The notes under the pieces are model-generated. The model made no database searches. It was not told the DNA's origin and saw only the letters and a program-made list of their open reading frames with translations. From Setomelanomma holmii (lineage: Eukaryota > Ascomycota > Dothideomycetes > Pleosporales > Phaeosphaeriaceae), in assembly GCA_010015745.1 (NCBI GenBank), contig ML978161.1, positions 124,001 through 188,000 on the forward strand: a stretch of DNA of 64,000 nt. Direction: 5' to 3'. The position numbers and the translations under genes were made by a program. Numbering within the stretch: the first letter of the stretch is position 1; each line of letters begins with the position of its first letter. Positions 43,875 through 54,645 of this stretch are shown here, piece by piece.

Positions 43875-44885
43875 ATGGCGACTATGAATAAAACCACGAA
43901 TGGCACAAATGGCCACACAGACGACCACACAAATGGCACTAAGGTCTCCTCCACCGACGAACCATACTGGCTCGGCCGTGCCTCCGAAGAACAAAAACGT
44001 CTCTTGAAGCAGCACGGCGTCTGGACAAAGTTCGTCACCCACCAACCTATCTACCGATGACCCAATCCACTCGGAAGCAAGCACCCGCACTAACACACAT
44101 CGCCTCCCCATAGATCCATCGGCTACCTCCTACACCCCTCCATCTCCCCAAAACTCCCCTCCAACGCACGCATAGCCGACGTCGCCACCGGGACCGGAAT
44201 TTGGCTCAAAGACCTCGCACAAGTTTCTCCACCCGAATACACCTTCCATGGCTTCGACATTTCCTCCGAGCAATTCCTTCCCGCAGATTCATTGCCCCAG
44301 AACGTCTCACTCGGATTTATAGATTTCAAGAAACCAATTCCCCAGGAATTGCAAGGAACATTCGATCTCGTCAACATCCGCCTGATAATAATTTCCATGG
44401 GCCCCGAGTCCGTCTGGCGCGATACGTTGAGAAATTTGATTACCCTGCTGAAACCAGGCGGCGTGATTACGTGGACAGATGGGAATTTTTTAATCGCTCG
44501 GGGATTTCGTGGCTCGAATCCTGAGTCCACGGCGGGACATGCACTTACCACGGGCCAGGTGCAACTCAACACCACACTGGTCAAACGCTTCGGATACAGC
44601 TTCCCAGACATGGGCCAATTATTCCGCGACGCTGGCCTCTTGGAGGTGCAAGAAGATGTGATTAGCACGGATCGCTTACCTGAACAACGGGCTGAGTTTA
44701 CGGAGATTGGGGTGGGCGCGGTGTTTGGGGGGTTGAGGAATTTGAGTAAGGCGGGTACTGGGAAAGAGGGGTATTGGAGTGAGGAAGAAGTCGAAAGGAG
44801 GAGGGAGGAGGCGGTGAGGGATGCGGAGAGTGGGGCGTATTTGAGGTGGGATATACATGTTGGTGTTGGTGTTAGGGGGGAGTGA
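43875..44885 (+). CDS. SAM-dependent methyltransferase (class I, LaeA/UMTA-like)
   Basis: Two exons, 43875-44029 and 44114-44885, 308 residues. The GTTCGT donor leaves two bases of a Lys codon, and splicing gives VWTKSIGYLLHPS. Motif I of SAM methyltransferases is IADVATGTGIWLKDLA, followed by an acidic strand end (HGFDIS), FDLVNIRLIIIS as motif II/post-II, and LLKPGGVITWTDG as motif III. The N-terminal 25 residues are Asn/Thr/Gly-rich. Similar proteins in filamentous fungi are often linked to secondary metabolism or are annotated as UMTA-like, but no biosynthetic gene is adjacent. The substrate is unknown. The stop codon lies in the first unit of a 15-bp tandem array. Confidence 0.86.
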
Positions 44886-44986
44886 GGTGAGAGTTTGTGA
44901 GGTGAGAGTTTGTGAGGTGAGAGTTTGTGAGGTGAGAGTTTGTGAGGTGAGAGTTTGTGAGGTGAGAGTTTGTGAGGTGAGAGTTT
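44882..44986. repeat. 15-bp tandem repeat, seven copies, over the methyltransferase stop codon
   Basis: Unit GTGAGGTGAGAGTTT repeated seven times without visible change. Because the unit is a multiple of three, each copy places a TGA in the reading frame of the methyltransferase, so the stop is repeated seven times. Perfect identity suggests recent expansion and probable length variation between strains. Confidence 0.95.
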
Positions 44987-46039
44987 GTGTGGTTCGAGCG
45001 GGATGGGGAAGGGAGGTTGTGGAAATTGCTGGCGAGGGATTGAGTTAGGTTGGGGCATTGGAAGTGCGTGATAGACTTGGTACAGATGTGGTTGGACAAG
45101 TAGTCATCAGGCAGGATGATGTGTAAGTATGAGCTCAAGATGTGCATATCATCTGAACTCTAGATCAAGAACTCTAGACCTCAAAGCATAACCAATGAAT
45201 TGCCATCTCCTCAGTGTCGGTTGTGCAATCATGTCTGGTGTGATTCTAGTCCGAATTCAGGTCTCTAGTTCGTGGCTGTGCTCTGGTGTTTAAGATATCA
45301 CATCAAGGATCACAATGAGAAGCAAGCATTGCTTCAACGAAGCAGAAAGTGGCTAGTTACGAGACTTCTTAGACGCGAATCATTGTGCTGTGTTGGACTA
45401 GATCCATGACCACTCAGTCATGCATGTGACACAGATAGTGCATCGCTGATGTGGTGATGATCCCCAAGAGAAGACGTCGGCGCATATATTGACCGAGGAA
45501 CTCCAGGCAAAGGGGACGTATGACCTCCGTCTTATCTATCTGTCCTAATACAGAGCATGGTATATTCAAGCCTAAATCTCGAGCAGACAATCCAGTTCTG
45601 CCAATGTGTATAATAATTGCAGTACTCCCATCACCACTCATCACGGAACAAAATCAGAGTGAAGAGAACAACATCCATTCTTCAGACATCTGGATACTAC
45701 GGACCCTGTAATGCCAATATATGCAACGCCACCGCCACAGTAATCACGGTACTCGCTATCGCTGAACATAATTAGGCGCCTCGGCGCCCTTGTACAAAGA
45801 GAAACTGGGTTGACGCATTTTAACCGGAGCAAAACAAGGAGATAGTGGTTAGAGAGATGGCTAGATGAGATGTGCATATCCACCAAAAGGGCGTGTTATA
45901 CAATATACGGGTCCAGCCTGGGTAAAGACTAAAAGGGATATGCGGGTGGGTGGATATGGGTGGCGGGTGATTATGTTTATGCAGCTCTGGAGAAGACGTT
46001 AGTGTGACGTTTCGCAAACACGTTATTTTCATTATCGAC
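44987..46039. other. Convergent intergenic region
   Basis: 3' sides of the methyltransferase and the syntaxin gene. No gene, RNA or further repeat is supported. Confidence 0.45.
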
Positions 46040-47061
46040 TCACGGCTTCTTGTTGTTGATTGTGACAACGACAGCGACAACGACGGCAATGACAATGATA
46101 ATGAGAATGCAGATAAGCAAGCACCACCACTTTTTGCGGTTGCGGCTGCGTGCACTGACGATTGCAGTGCCGATTTCTTCGTTACCCTTTGTGACGTCTT
46201 CGCGAACTGCCTCACCCTTCATCTCGATGTCGGCGACGAGAGGCTCCTGCTGTTGCACGATCTGATCGAGGTCCTGGAAGAGCTGTGCGAGCTCGATCAT
46301 CTGGCGCTCGATGTTCTGGATGGCCTCATGGCGCTCCTTGACGTTGCGCAGAGTGGAGCTGGCCTGGCCACGGCGGTCCGAGCTGAGAAGCTGAAAATTG
46401 TAAGCAAACGTTCAATCAAGGTGGTGAGATGGGGACACGAACAGCTTGCTGGAAAATGGGCGCATCAGGGTTGGCGGCTGCCTCCCTGACCTCTGCGTCG
46501 GTCGCGTCGGGGCGCACGATGCGATACTGGCGTTCGGCCGCTGCCTGGGATTCTCTCCTGAAATCGGCCTCCAGAGTCTGGTATCGCTGGATGGTCGCTT
46601 TGAGTCTGCGATCGACCTTGCCTACTTGCGGCGCATTTCTCGGGCTGCCAGATTCACGCTTGGATTTGATGTTCTTGACGCGGGTGACGAGGGCGCGGTA
46701 GCCAGTCATGATCTGCGAGCTGAGGCCATTGATCTCGCCCGAGGGCATGTCTGGTCGCGCGAGGACCTGCTTGAAGACGCGATCGAGGTGGGTGAGCTGC
46801 TCGTCGAGCTGGTCGAGGGCCTTGTCGACCTCGCGGCACTCGTTCAGAATAGCATTTTCGCCGCCAAAGCTCGACATTTCTACACCTTGGGCTGCCATGT
46901 GTGAGGATGTGTGTTGAAGGAATAAGTGTGGAGAGCGTACCGGCTTGTGCGTCGTATGGGCCCTGTGCGTAGTTGTTGTAACGGTCACCTTCCCGTTCGT
47001 CGTACGGGTTGCCGTAGTCACCGACTCGGTTGTAACCGCTGTTTCCGTACTGTTCGTTCAT
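46040..47061 (-). CDS. Plasma-membrane t-SNARE syntaxin, Sso1/Sso2 type
   Basis: Three exons on the minus strand: 47061-46941, 46885-46443 and 46390-46040, 304 residues. Syntaxins of this type pair with Sec9 and Snc-type SNAREs to fuse secretory vesicles with the plasma membrane. Seen: a Tyr/Asn/Gly-rich N-terminus; three helices of the Habc domain (ILNECREVDKALDQLDEQL..., MTGYRALVTRVKNIKSK, TIQRYQTLEADF); FQQALLSSDRRGQA, the conserved linker before the SNARE helix; the SNARE motif (RHEAIQNIERQMIELAQLFQDLDQIVQQQEPL); and a C-terminal membrane anchor (WWCLLICILIIIVIAVVVAVVV). The second intron has a GTTCGT donor, and splicing recreates the QALL-RRG motif of yeast Sso proteins. Complete. Confidence 0.93.
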
Positions 47062-47828
47062 GGCTGTCAGCAAACGAGATGCAAACGAACTGAGATGTGA
47101 CGAGGAATGTGAAGCGGGCACACGCGATCACCGAGAGAGCAAGGGCAACCTACACTCATGCTGAAACCTGCTCTGTATGGTATGTGGATGGGTGAGATCT
47201 CTCCTGAGACGACAGCGTGCAGCCGCGTGCAAGCAGAACTTGAATCAACAACGATGCAACGGTGCAAATACAACAATTAAATGCGATGCTGAACGGCGAG
47301 TATCCAATGCACGAAAAACGAGCTGCGAAGGGCAAAGATATGAAGTTTCAGCAGTCGTCTGGTGTCGCTCGGGGCTGAGCGTGCGATGCATTCTCGAGCT
47401 CAGTTGGCGCCTCAAGTGGGTCGCGCTAACCCGCACAGGCCGCTAGCCTGGCGGAGGTGCGCTGCTGGCTGCCCGCCGCAGCTTGCTCACACATGTCTCT
47501 AAATTTAGCACTCGCAACCGCTTTCGGATGAGCACGTAATACAAATGGCAGGCGATTGACAAGACGCGTTTCTGTGCATGCTCGTGTAGATGATGCAGCA
47601 TATTCCATCACAACTGGTTGCCTGCCTTGTCTGACTGGCCCCAAATGCTACTGCACTGGCCGCCGTTGCTCAATAATCCAGGGTCTCGCGCTAAACTCAG
47701 CCTTGCAGACAGCATTTCAGCTCGTGAACGCCTCCACGTCCTGGTTGGGTATCTTCGCTTCTACCATTCCCCTCCGGTCCCTACTCCAAAGTCCAGCCAT
47801 TCTCGAATGCCCCGCGCATGCATGGCAT
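47062..47828. other. Intergenic, promoter of the syntaxin gene
   Basis: Between the syntaxin start and the nicotinate phosphoribosyltransferase stop, both on the minus strand. No gene is supported. Confidence 0.45.
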
Positions 47829-49400
47829 TTACTTGGTGGCTGGCTGGTTGGCGGCGCCCCATCGCGTCTTCTCGTCTCCTCCGGCCCACGCCTTCTCGGT
47901 GTAGCCTAGCCGTCGTTTGACATCCTCGACCGTCGACTTGTCGCCTGTGTTCTTGCCGATGTTGTCACTGATCTTGACCGCCTGACGGCCCGAAGCGGAC
48001 GCGATCTTGATCACGATGTTCAGTGGGACCGACTTTTTCCCCGTGAATTCTTCGACAAAATCATCTTCTACCGTTAGCTCTGTGTCATATCTACCAAAGA
48101 ACTGTACTCACTAGTAAAGAAGGTTCCAACTCCAAATGTTGGTTGGAAGCCATCTGCTTCGGCAGCTGCCTTGTACTTGAAGCATAAGTCGATGTTCAAT
48201 GAGTCTGAAAAGACAATCACTTTCTTGTCCTTGATGCTCTCGTGATCATAGAACTCGCGCATCATCTTGATGAAGTCCAATGGATCCCCAGAATCCTGAC
48301 GCACGCCCGTAAAGACTTCCGCGTATGTCTTTCGAGGCTTAGGCTCTCCACCGAGTGGAGCTTGAATAGGTGGTTGAGTGGTTGCCATGGTCTGCACGGC
48401 ATCAGGGTTCGTTGTGGCTGCAGCGGACGCCAACGTGGTGCCGCCTCCCGGGATGGCGGTTGTGATTCCAGGGATCTGCTTCTTGAAAGCCTTCAAGAAT
48501 GTTGGCGTGCCGAATGTGTCGGTAAGTGCGATGCTCAATACGCCCTCTCCGAAGGTTGCTGTCCAGTACTCCAGCGCAATCTCGTTCGCATTCTCGTAAT
48601 TGTTGGTAATCGCGGCCACACCCATGAACCACTCGTGCGCGACTGTGCCTATTGGCATGATTTCGTGCTTCATGGCGAAATGGACGTTGCTTGTTCCAGT
48701 CAGCTTGCCGGGCCATCCTGCTTTCTGGCCCTCATCTGCTGCTCGGAGCAAGCCTTGTAGCACCAGGTCTTGGGTGTGGTAGTCGCGACGTCGTCTTGAA
48801 CCGAACTCAGAGACGATGCATCCACCTTCGAGCAGTGTGCGCCCCTTCTGATATGCCTTTCCAACCTGACCTGCATAGCCCCAATCCTTCTCGACGAACT
48901 TGAAATATGCTTCGCTCACGAGAGCAAGCAATGGGATCTCGTATAATATAGTATCGAGCCATAAGCCCTCGGTGTAGATGTGGAAATCGCCAACGTCGTC
49001 GTCGGAGCCGGTGTCTTCTGTAGCTTTGAAGACCAGCCTCAGCTGCTTCAAAGGCTGGAGACGAAAGGTGGACAGGAAGTGTAGGTATTGCGCGTTAAGG
49101 TAGGTACAGCTTTTCCTCAGAAAGGCCAGTTCGTCTTCGGTCACCTGTATGTTCTCAAGCTCTGTGTGATGTTAGTCCGAAATCACCGCAAAGATATTTC
49201 TGCGTACTGGCGACTTGCGCTTGTAACCAATGAAAGGCTGCGCGGTTGAGCTTCTTCTCTGGTGTACGGTTGGTAAAGCTATATGTGACTGGAACATCAG
49301 GAAAGAATTTGAGGATGCAACATTGCATAGTCAATTTGTATAGATCCGTGTCTAAAAGAGAGAAGATGCCCTCAGGCAGACTGGCAGTGTTGGAAGGCAT
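47829..49400 (-). CDS. NPT1: Nicotinate phosphoribosyltransferase
   Basis: Three exons on the minus strand: 49400-49208, 49161-48112 and 48064-47829, 492 residues. It converts nicotinate and PRPP to nicotinate mononucleotide in the Preiss-Handler NAD salvage pathway. Seen: SLLDTDLYKLTMQ at the N-terminus, the EFGSRRRRDYHTQ substrate loop, GTSNVHFAMKHEIMPIGTVAHEW containing the functional histidine region, GVRQDSGDPLDFI, VIVFSDSLN, and GVGTFFTNDF, restored by the last splice through an AAG acceptor. A low-complexity insertion of about 40 residues (Gly/Ala/Thr/Pro-rich, around GGGTTLASAAATT) follows GTPTFLKAFKKQIPG and makes the protein slightly longer than yeast Npt1. Divergent from the b5-like gene. 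Confidence 0.94.
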
Positions 49401-49804
49401 CGATGCTCGTGAGGCTGTCGCGCGCCTGCGGTTTGTAGGTGTAGAGTTGCAGCTTCCGATTGCGGTGTATGGAGGGGTGGTGGGGCAGTTGCGAATTATG
49501 TAGATAGAGTTTCAAGAATTTGTGAGAGGGTGCGACAGTACCATGGTAGGGTATAGCCACAACCCTGGGTCAGGTGTTTGACAAAATCAAATGCCTCGGA
49601 AACAGTCGTCGCCCAGACATGAGGCTCACAGCTGCAATTGGTGACGGCATGCAGCGCGTGAGATCATGGGAGGAAAGCTAGTGCCATGTGCTTCAGCCCC
49701 ACCGCGTGTGCGCAAGGATCTCTAAGCTTCGGCTGCTGGGTCTTGGGCACCGAAGCCGAAATACCGCCTCAGGGTCTGCGACCCTTTTTCCTCACCTCCA
49801 AGAC
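49401..49804. promoter_or_regulatory. Divergent promoter between NPT1 and the b5-like gene
   Basis: 404 bp between the two start codons. The b5-like frame stays open upstream to 49688, but without an ATG, so this stretch is treated as leader and promoter. Confidence 0.4.
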
Positions 49805-50854
49805 ATGCTCGTGGCGGTTTCCATATTCGCCCTGTCGCTATCTCTGCTTTTCTACCATCATCCACCGTCGACATGGCAGTCCTGGTACGCGCGAATAAAC
49901 GATGGCACATCGAGTGCACCACAAGACAAGATCCAGCAGAACGACGAAGATCGCGACGTTCAAGATAAGCGAATACAGATCGAGTTACAGGAGCAGCACT
50001 CAAGTGGCGTGAAGGAAGATGCTGTAGCCGAAGCATCGCCACACACGACACCCAAAGCCGTGCCCGCAAACACCAAAGACGTGCCAGCAGTACCTACCTT
50101 TACGCTCGAAGCCCACCAAAGCTCAGACGAGGAGGATGATGAAGACAATTTGCCGCCTGCGTCCTTCCCAGCGCTGAACTCCGCGCAGAGAGCAGGAGGG
50201 AGACATTCCACATCGTCCATGGCGCCGCCGCCGAGACCGAATGGCGCCTCCCTCATGGCACCGCCAGCGAAACTCGCCACTACATCGCTCATGCCGCCCC
50301 CACGAGTTGCAGCCTCAAATCTGCGCGCATTGCCTACTTCTTCTCAATCGATGCGCGTACCAAGCACCAGCTCCTTGCCCAATCGTGGGCCAATACCAAA
50401 TCGGGGACCACCAATGTCGAATGGGAGCCTGAGTCTACCCTCAGGACGTCCCACCGTTCAGACGCCAAATGCACGAGGCAAGGTTCTGCTCTCGCCAGGG
50501 CATTCGCCACTTGATTGGGCAACACTACAGAAATCTGCCAAGAACCTTTCAGGCGTAGATACGCTGATGCGGGTGACACCTGTTATGCTGAAAGAGAAGA
50601 ATGGAAGGAAGGGCAAGCCTGCTTGGTCGAGCTATCAAGGCAAGGTGTACAATATTTCACCATATCTGCCTTTCCACCCAGGTGGGGAGGGCGAGCTCAG
50701 AAGAGCTGCAGGCAAAGACGGCACAAAGCTATTCATGGAAGTACATCCATGGGTCAACTGGGAGAATATGCTAGGGGAATGTATGGTTGGAATCCTGGTC
50801 AGCGAAGAGCAAGCACCATCGCCGCTGGGAGGCAGTCTCGATGACATGGATTAG
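49805..50854 (+). CDS. Membrane-anchored cytochrome b5-like heme-binding protein (Irc21-like)
   Basis: Single exon, 349 residues from the first in-frame ATG. The N-terminus is a signal anchor (MLVAVSIFALSLSLLFYHH). A long disordered region with acidic and Pro/Ser/Gly stretches follows, including repeated MAPPP/LMPPP and NRGP elements. The C-terminal domain is cytochrome b5-like: RVTPVMLKEKNGRKGKPAWSSYQGKVYNISPYLPFHPGGEGEL. His in HPGG is the first heme ligand, and HPWVNWENML carries the probable second. Domain layout and the 'KGKPAWSSY' entry match the Irc21 branch rather than classical microsomal b5. An electron donor for lipid or sterol enzymes is the family-level guess; yeast Irc21 itself is poorly understood. 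Confidence 0.85.
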   Translation: MLVAVSIFALSLSLLFYHHPPSTWQSWYARINDGTSSAPQDKIQQNDEDRDVQDKRIQIELQEQHSSGVKEDAVAEASPHTTPKAVPANTKDVPAVPTFTLEAHQSSDEEDDEDNLPPASFPALNSAQRAGGRHSTSSMAPPPRPNGASLMAPPAKLATTSLMPPPRVAASNLRALPTSSQSMRVPSTSSLPNRGPIPNRGPPMSNGSLSLPSGRPTVQTPNARGKVLLSPGHSPLDWATLQKSAKNLSGVDTLMRVTPVMLKEKNGRKGKPAWSSYQGKVYNISPYLPFHPGGEGELRRAAGKDGTKLFMEVHPWVNWENMLGECMVGILVSEEQAPSPLGGSLDDMD

Positions 50855-51104
50855 CTGTGATACCCTTTAGATGGCATGCATTGGACGGCGTTTGGCGACA
50901 AATATTACAATATTACGATACGTCGTATCAGTATCTGCAAGACTGATTGCTACAAGCATCTGATTTCGCGTATATTTGCAACTCACTGTATGGTTACACG
51001 GCATAGCGGGGTGCCAAGACCCTCGCCACTCTAGCCTTCGAACCGTCCCGTTCGGTCCCAAACTTCGTGAACGCTCTAACCGTCCCAGGTTATTTCGAAT
51101 CTTC

Positions 51105-54100
51105 ATGCGCCTCTTAGCGTACAAAGATGACCAGTTCAGCTTTACAAAGGATATTGTTGTTAAAGATGAGGTCCCGCCTTACGCGATTCTGTCCCATACC
51201 TGGCGAGACGGCGAAGAGGTGACGTTCGACGAAATGGTCAACTGCGCCGCGACCAACAAATCTGGTTATGAGAAGATTCGTTTCTGCGCACGGCAAGCCC
51301 GTCGCAACAACCTGGACTATTATTGGGTGGATACTTGCTGTATCAACAAGACAGATCCCGTCGAACTTCAAGACGCTATCAACTCGATGTTTCGCTGGTA
51401 TCGAGATGCAGTACGGTGCTATGTGTACCTTCAGGATGTAGTTTCGGGATCTGACTGGGAGCCTGCCTTTCGGAAAAGCCGATGGTTCACTCGAGGTTGG
51501 ACATTACAAGAGTTACTGGCACCGAATTGTGTCGAGTTCTTCACACGGGATGGCGAACTTATAGGTGACAAGAGGACGTTGGAAAGACAGATCCACGAAA
51601 TCACCGGTATCCCACTCGCTGCCCTCCGGTCAACTCCCATGAGTGAGTTCAGCGTTGAAGATCGTTTGTCATGGGGTAAAAATCGCCAAACGACGCGTCC
51701 AGAGGACAAAGTATACTCGCTACTAGGTTTCTTCGGCATTTACATGCCTATGATCTACGGCGAAACCGAGGAGCACGCACTCTGGAGACTAAAGACAGAA
51801 ATTGTCCAACGTCAAGTTATGCAACAGCACGCGCTATTGTTAACGGGCGGCGCGCATAGCCGCCCTGTCAAGGATTCGAAGGATACCGTCCATGGTTAGT
51901 AGTACCTCTTGTTAACGATTAGCGTTGCTACAGCATAACTATAGAAATACTAGTGAGGTCTGAAGTTAATCGTAGACTAACTTCTGATTAGCACCGTGGC
52001 TGGTTCCACTTCCACGTTCACGATCATTCGTTGGTCGTGGTGAACAACTCGCACAGCTTTCTGGGCACATATCATCAACACATGAGGATCGACTCGCTAT
52101 ATATGGCCTGGGTGGCTGTGGAAAAACAGCTCTCGCTCTGGAGCTTGTGTACCGGATGAAAGAGATGCAACCTGAGCGCGCCGTCTTTTGGGTCTCAGCG
52201 ACCACCCGAGTAGCCTTCGAACAAGCGTACCAGAGAATAGCGACACTTCTGCAAATTCTAACTAACCCAGAAAGCAATAATGACGTCATGCAGCAAGTCA
52301 AAGCTGGACTCGAAAACGATGCTTCTGTGCCATGGCTCATGGTCGTCGACAATGCTGACGATGCGGGTATCCTCTTGGACCCGCTTCATGAGGACTACAA
52401 GTATCGACGCCTGATAGACTACCTTCCACGCAGCTCTGCAGGTTCCATACTTTTCACCACACGGACAAAGCAGACCGCACTGAAGCTGGCTGAAGTCAAC
52501 ATCATGGCACTTGGCGAGCTAAGCAAATTTGAGGCATTGCACTTGCTAAGAAGTCGTCTGCTACCGGAGCAGAACAGTCAATTGCCCGACAATGCTGTGA
52601 TTGAAGAATTTCTTGACATGCTGCATTACCACGCTCTTGCCATTGTTCAGGCAGCAGCTTTCATCAATGCCAATGATATTCCTCTTTCTGAATACATTGA
52701 ACTATTTCGAAACAATGAGAGCGAATCCGCCGACCTCCTCAGCGAAGAATTCGAGGATCATGGCAGATATCGAGAAACAAACAACGCTGTCGCAACGACA
52801 TGGTAAGCGAACATGTGGCATCTGGTAAGGAGACAATCGTTAACTTTCTAGCTTTTAAGGTACATCTCGTTCGAGCAGATCCAGAAATTGAATCAGCGGG
52901 CTGCAAATCATCTATGTTTCATGGCTTGTACAGCCAGCAGCGACATACCAGCGTCGATGTTAGCACCGGCGAGTTCCATGGTAGAGCAAACGAAGGCAAT
53001 TGGTGTCCTGAAGGCATACGCTTTCCTCACCGAGAGAGTGCATCCACGGAGCGGACAGCACACCCACGACCGCACCAGAGTCTTTGATGTTCACGCCTTG
53101 GTTCATCTGGCGATCCGTGGCTGGCTGCAAAGCCGTAACCAGTGGAACATATGGTTGGAAACATCCTTGGGGCGGCTGGCCCAGCTGATTCCCTATGGCG
53201 ATCCGAGGAGTCGAGAAAAATGGACGGTGTACCTGCCACATGCCACGCATATCGTAGACCTACCAGACGCGCTCAACATACAGGGCAGGATGATACTCTT
53301 GGAACGTGCAGGCGAGTGTGAGCTGATGCTGGGCCGGTACCCAGCTGCGGAGAGAGCTTACCGCCAGGCTGTAGAGCAGAGGGAAAGAATGTCTGGCAAG
53401 GATCATCATGACACTCGAACTGGCAGAAGCCAGCTGGCCAGGGCTCTACTTCACCTAAAGAGACCCAAAGAAGCAGAACAGATACTTCGAGTGGAACTGG
53501 TATCCAAAAAGCTGGCAAATACGAAGGAACTGCAACATATACAGCTTACAAACATGCACAACCTCTCAGCAGCTCTACGGCAGCAAAGCAAGATTGACGA
53601 GGCGGACGAAATCGATCTACAAACTGGAACATTGACTGAGGAGATGTTCGGAAAAGAGCACGAGTTGACTCTCAAGAGCCAAAGGACCATAGCATCAAAT
53701 CTGCGCAAACAAGGACACTACGCCGACGCCGAAAATTTCCTGAAAGAAACACTAGCCACGAGCATCACAGTCCTCGGAACAGAAGACACAGCTACACTAT
53801 TGACATTGTCGGAACTCGGTCTCGTCCTCGTCGACCAACAAAAGTACGCAGAAGCCGAAAGAGTCCAACGAGAAGAACTGTCTCTCCGCGAAAAATACTA
53901 CGGCGACGCGCACTCAGATACAATTGCATGCAGAGTCCATCTCGGCGCAACCCTCGAGCGTCAAGGCAAACACGCACAAGCAGAAACCCTCCACCGTACC
54001 GCCCTATCACGCCTCCAAGCCATCCTACCCGCAGACCACCGCTCCGTTCTAACCACCACATCAGGCCTCGCACACACCCTCCAGTCCCTCGGCAAATACA

Positions 54101-54540
54101 CCGAAGCCGAAAGTCTGCATCGGTCCGTGCTCGCCCTGCGCGAACAAACACTACCACCAGGCCACATCAATACGGTGTGGAGCACGTACTGGCTGGGCGG
54201 CGTGTTGGACCTGCAGGAACGGTATGACGAGGCGTTGGGATTGTTCGAGCGTGCGGCGGACGGGTTCAGGAGGGAGCTTGGGCCGGAGAATCCGGATACG
54301 ATGCAGTGTAGGAGGGCGTGTGGGGATTTGAGGCAGTTTATTGAGGGCAGGGAAGCGGTGGGTGAGCGGGTTGGGGTGGATGACGGAGATGAGGAAAATA
54401 CGGTAAGTGGTGCGGAGTCGGGGTTAGTGAAGTCTGAGATGCGAGAGGTGGATTTGGATAAGAATGTGTTAGAGGTGGGTTTGAGGCCGAAATGGAGACG
54501 GTGGAAGGAATTGGGAACGTGGAGAAAACGTAAAGAGTAG
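51105..54540 (+). CDS. NLR-like STAND receptor: HET + NB-ARC + TPR
   Basis: Three exons: 51105-51894, 51992-52802 and 52860-54540, 1093 residues. Residues 1-250 are a HET domain of the Podospora HET-D/HET-E type: YAILSHTWRDGEEVTFDEM, YYWVDTCCINK, FRWYRDAVRCYVYL, RGWTLQELLAP, DKVYSLLGFFG. The NB-ARC ATPase follows: FVGRGEQL, Walker A GLGGCGKT (302-309), Walker B LMVVDNADD (379-387), GSILFTTRT (414-422), a degenerate GLPL-like YHALAIVQAA, and VHALVHLAI at the usual MHD place. From about residue 690 to 1000 there are seven to eight TPR units of the kinesin-light-chain type (pattern G.Y.EAE.L.R.AL...E). The tail is acidic then basic. Such proteins sense non-self or pathogens and trigger cell death through HET in heterokaryon incompatibility. 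The specificity here is unknown. Intact, no frameshift. Confidence 0.92.
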
Positions 54541-54645
54541 GAAATATACGACGCTTCTTTGTGATACAGCATAGCAACATATTGAACATATCTTCGTAGT
54601 GGGTCGCTGTTTGACGAGGATCATAACTTCAACACCACTTCCTTA

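Noticed and set aside
42258..44885. LPMO plus methyltransferase as a functional pair
   Set aside because: They are neighbours on one strand but have separate promoters and no known shared pathway.
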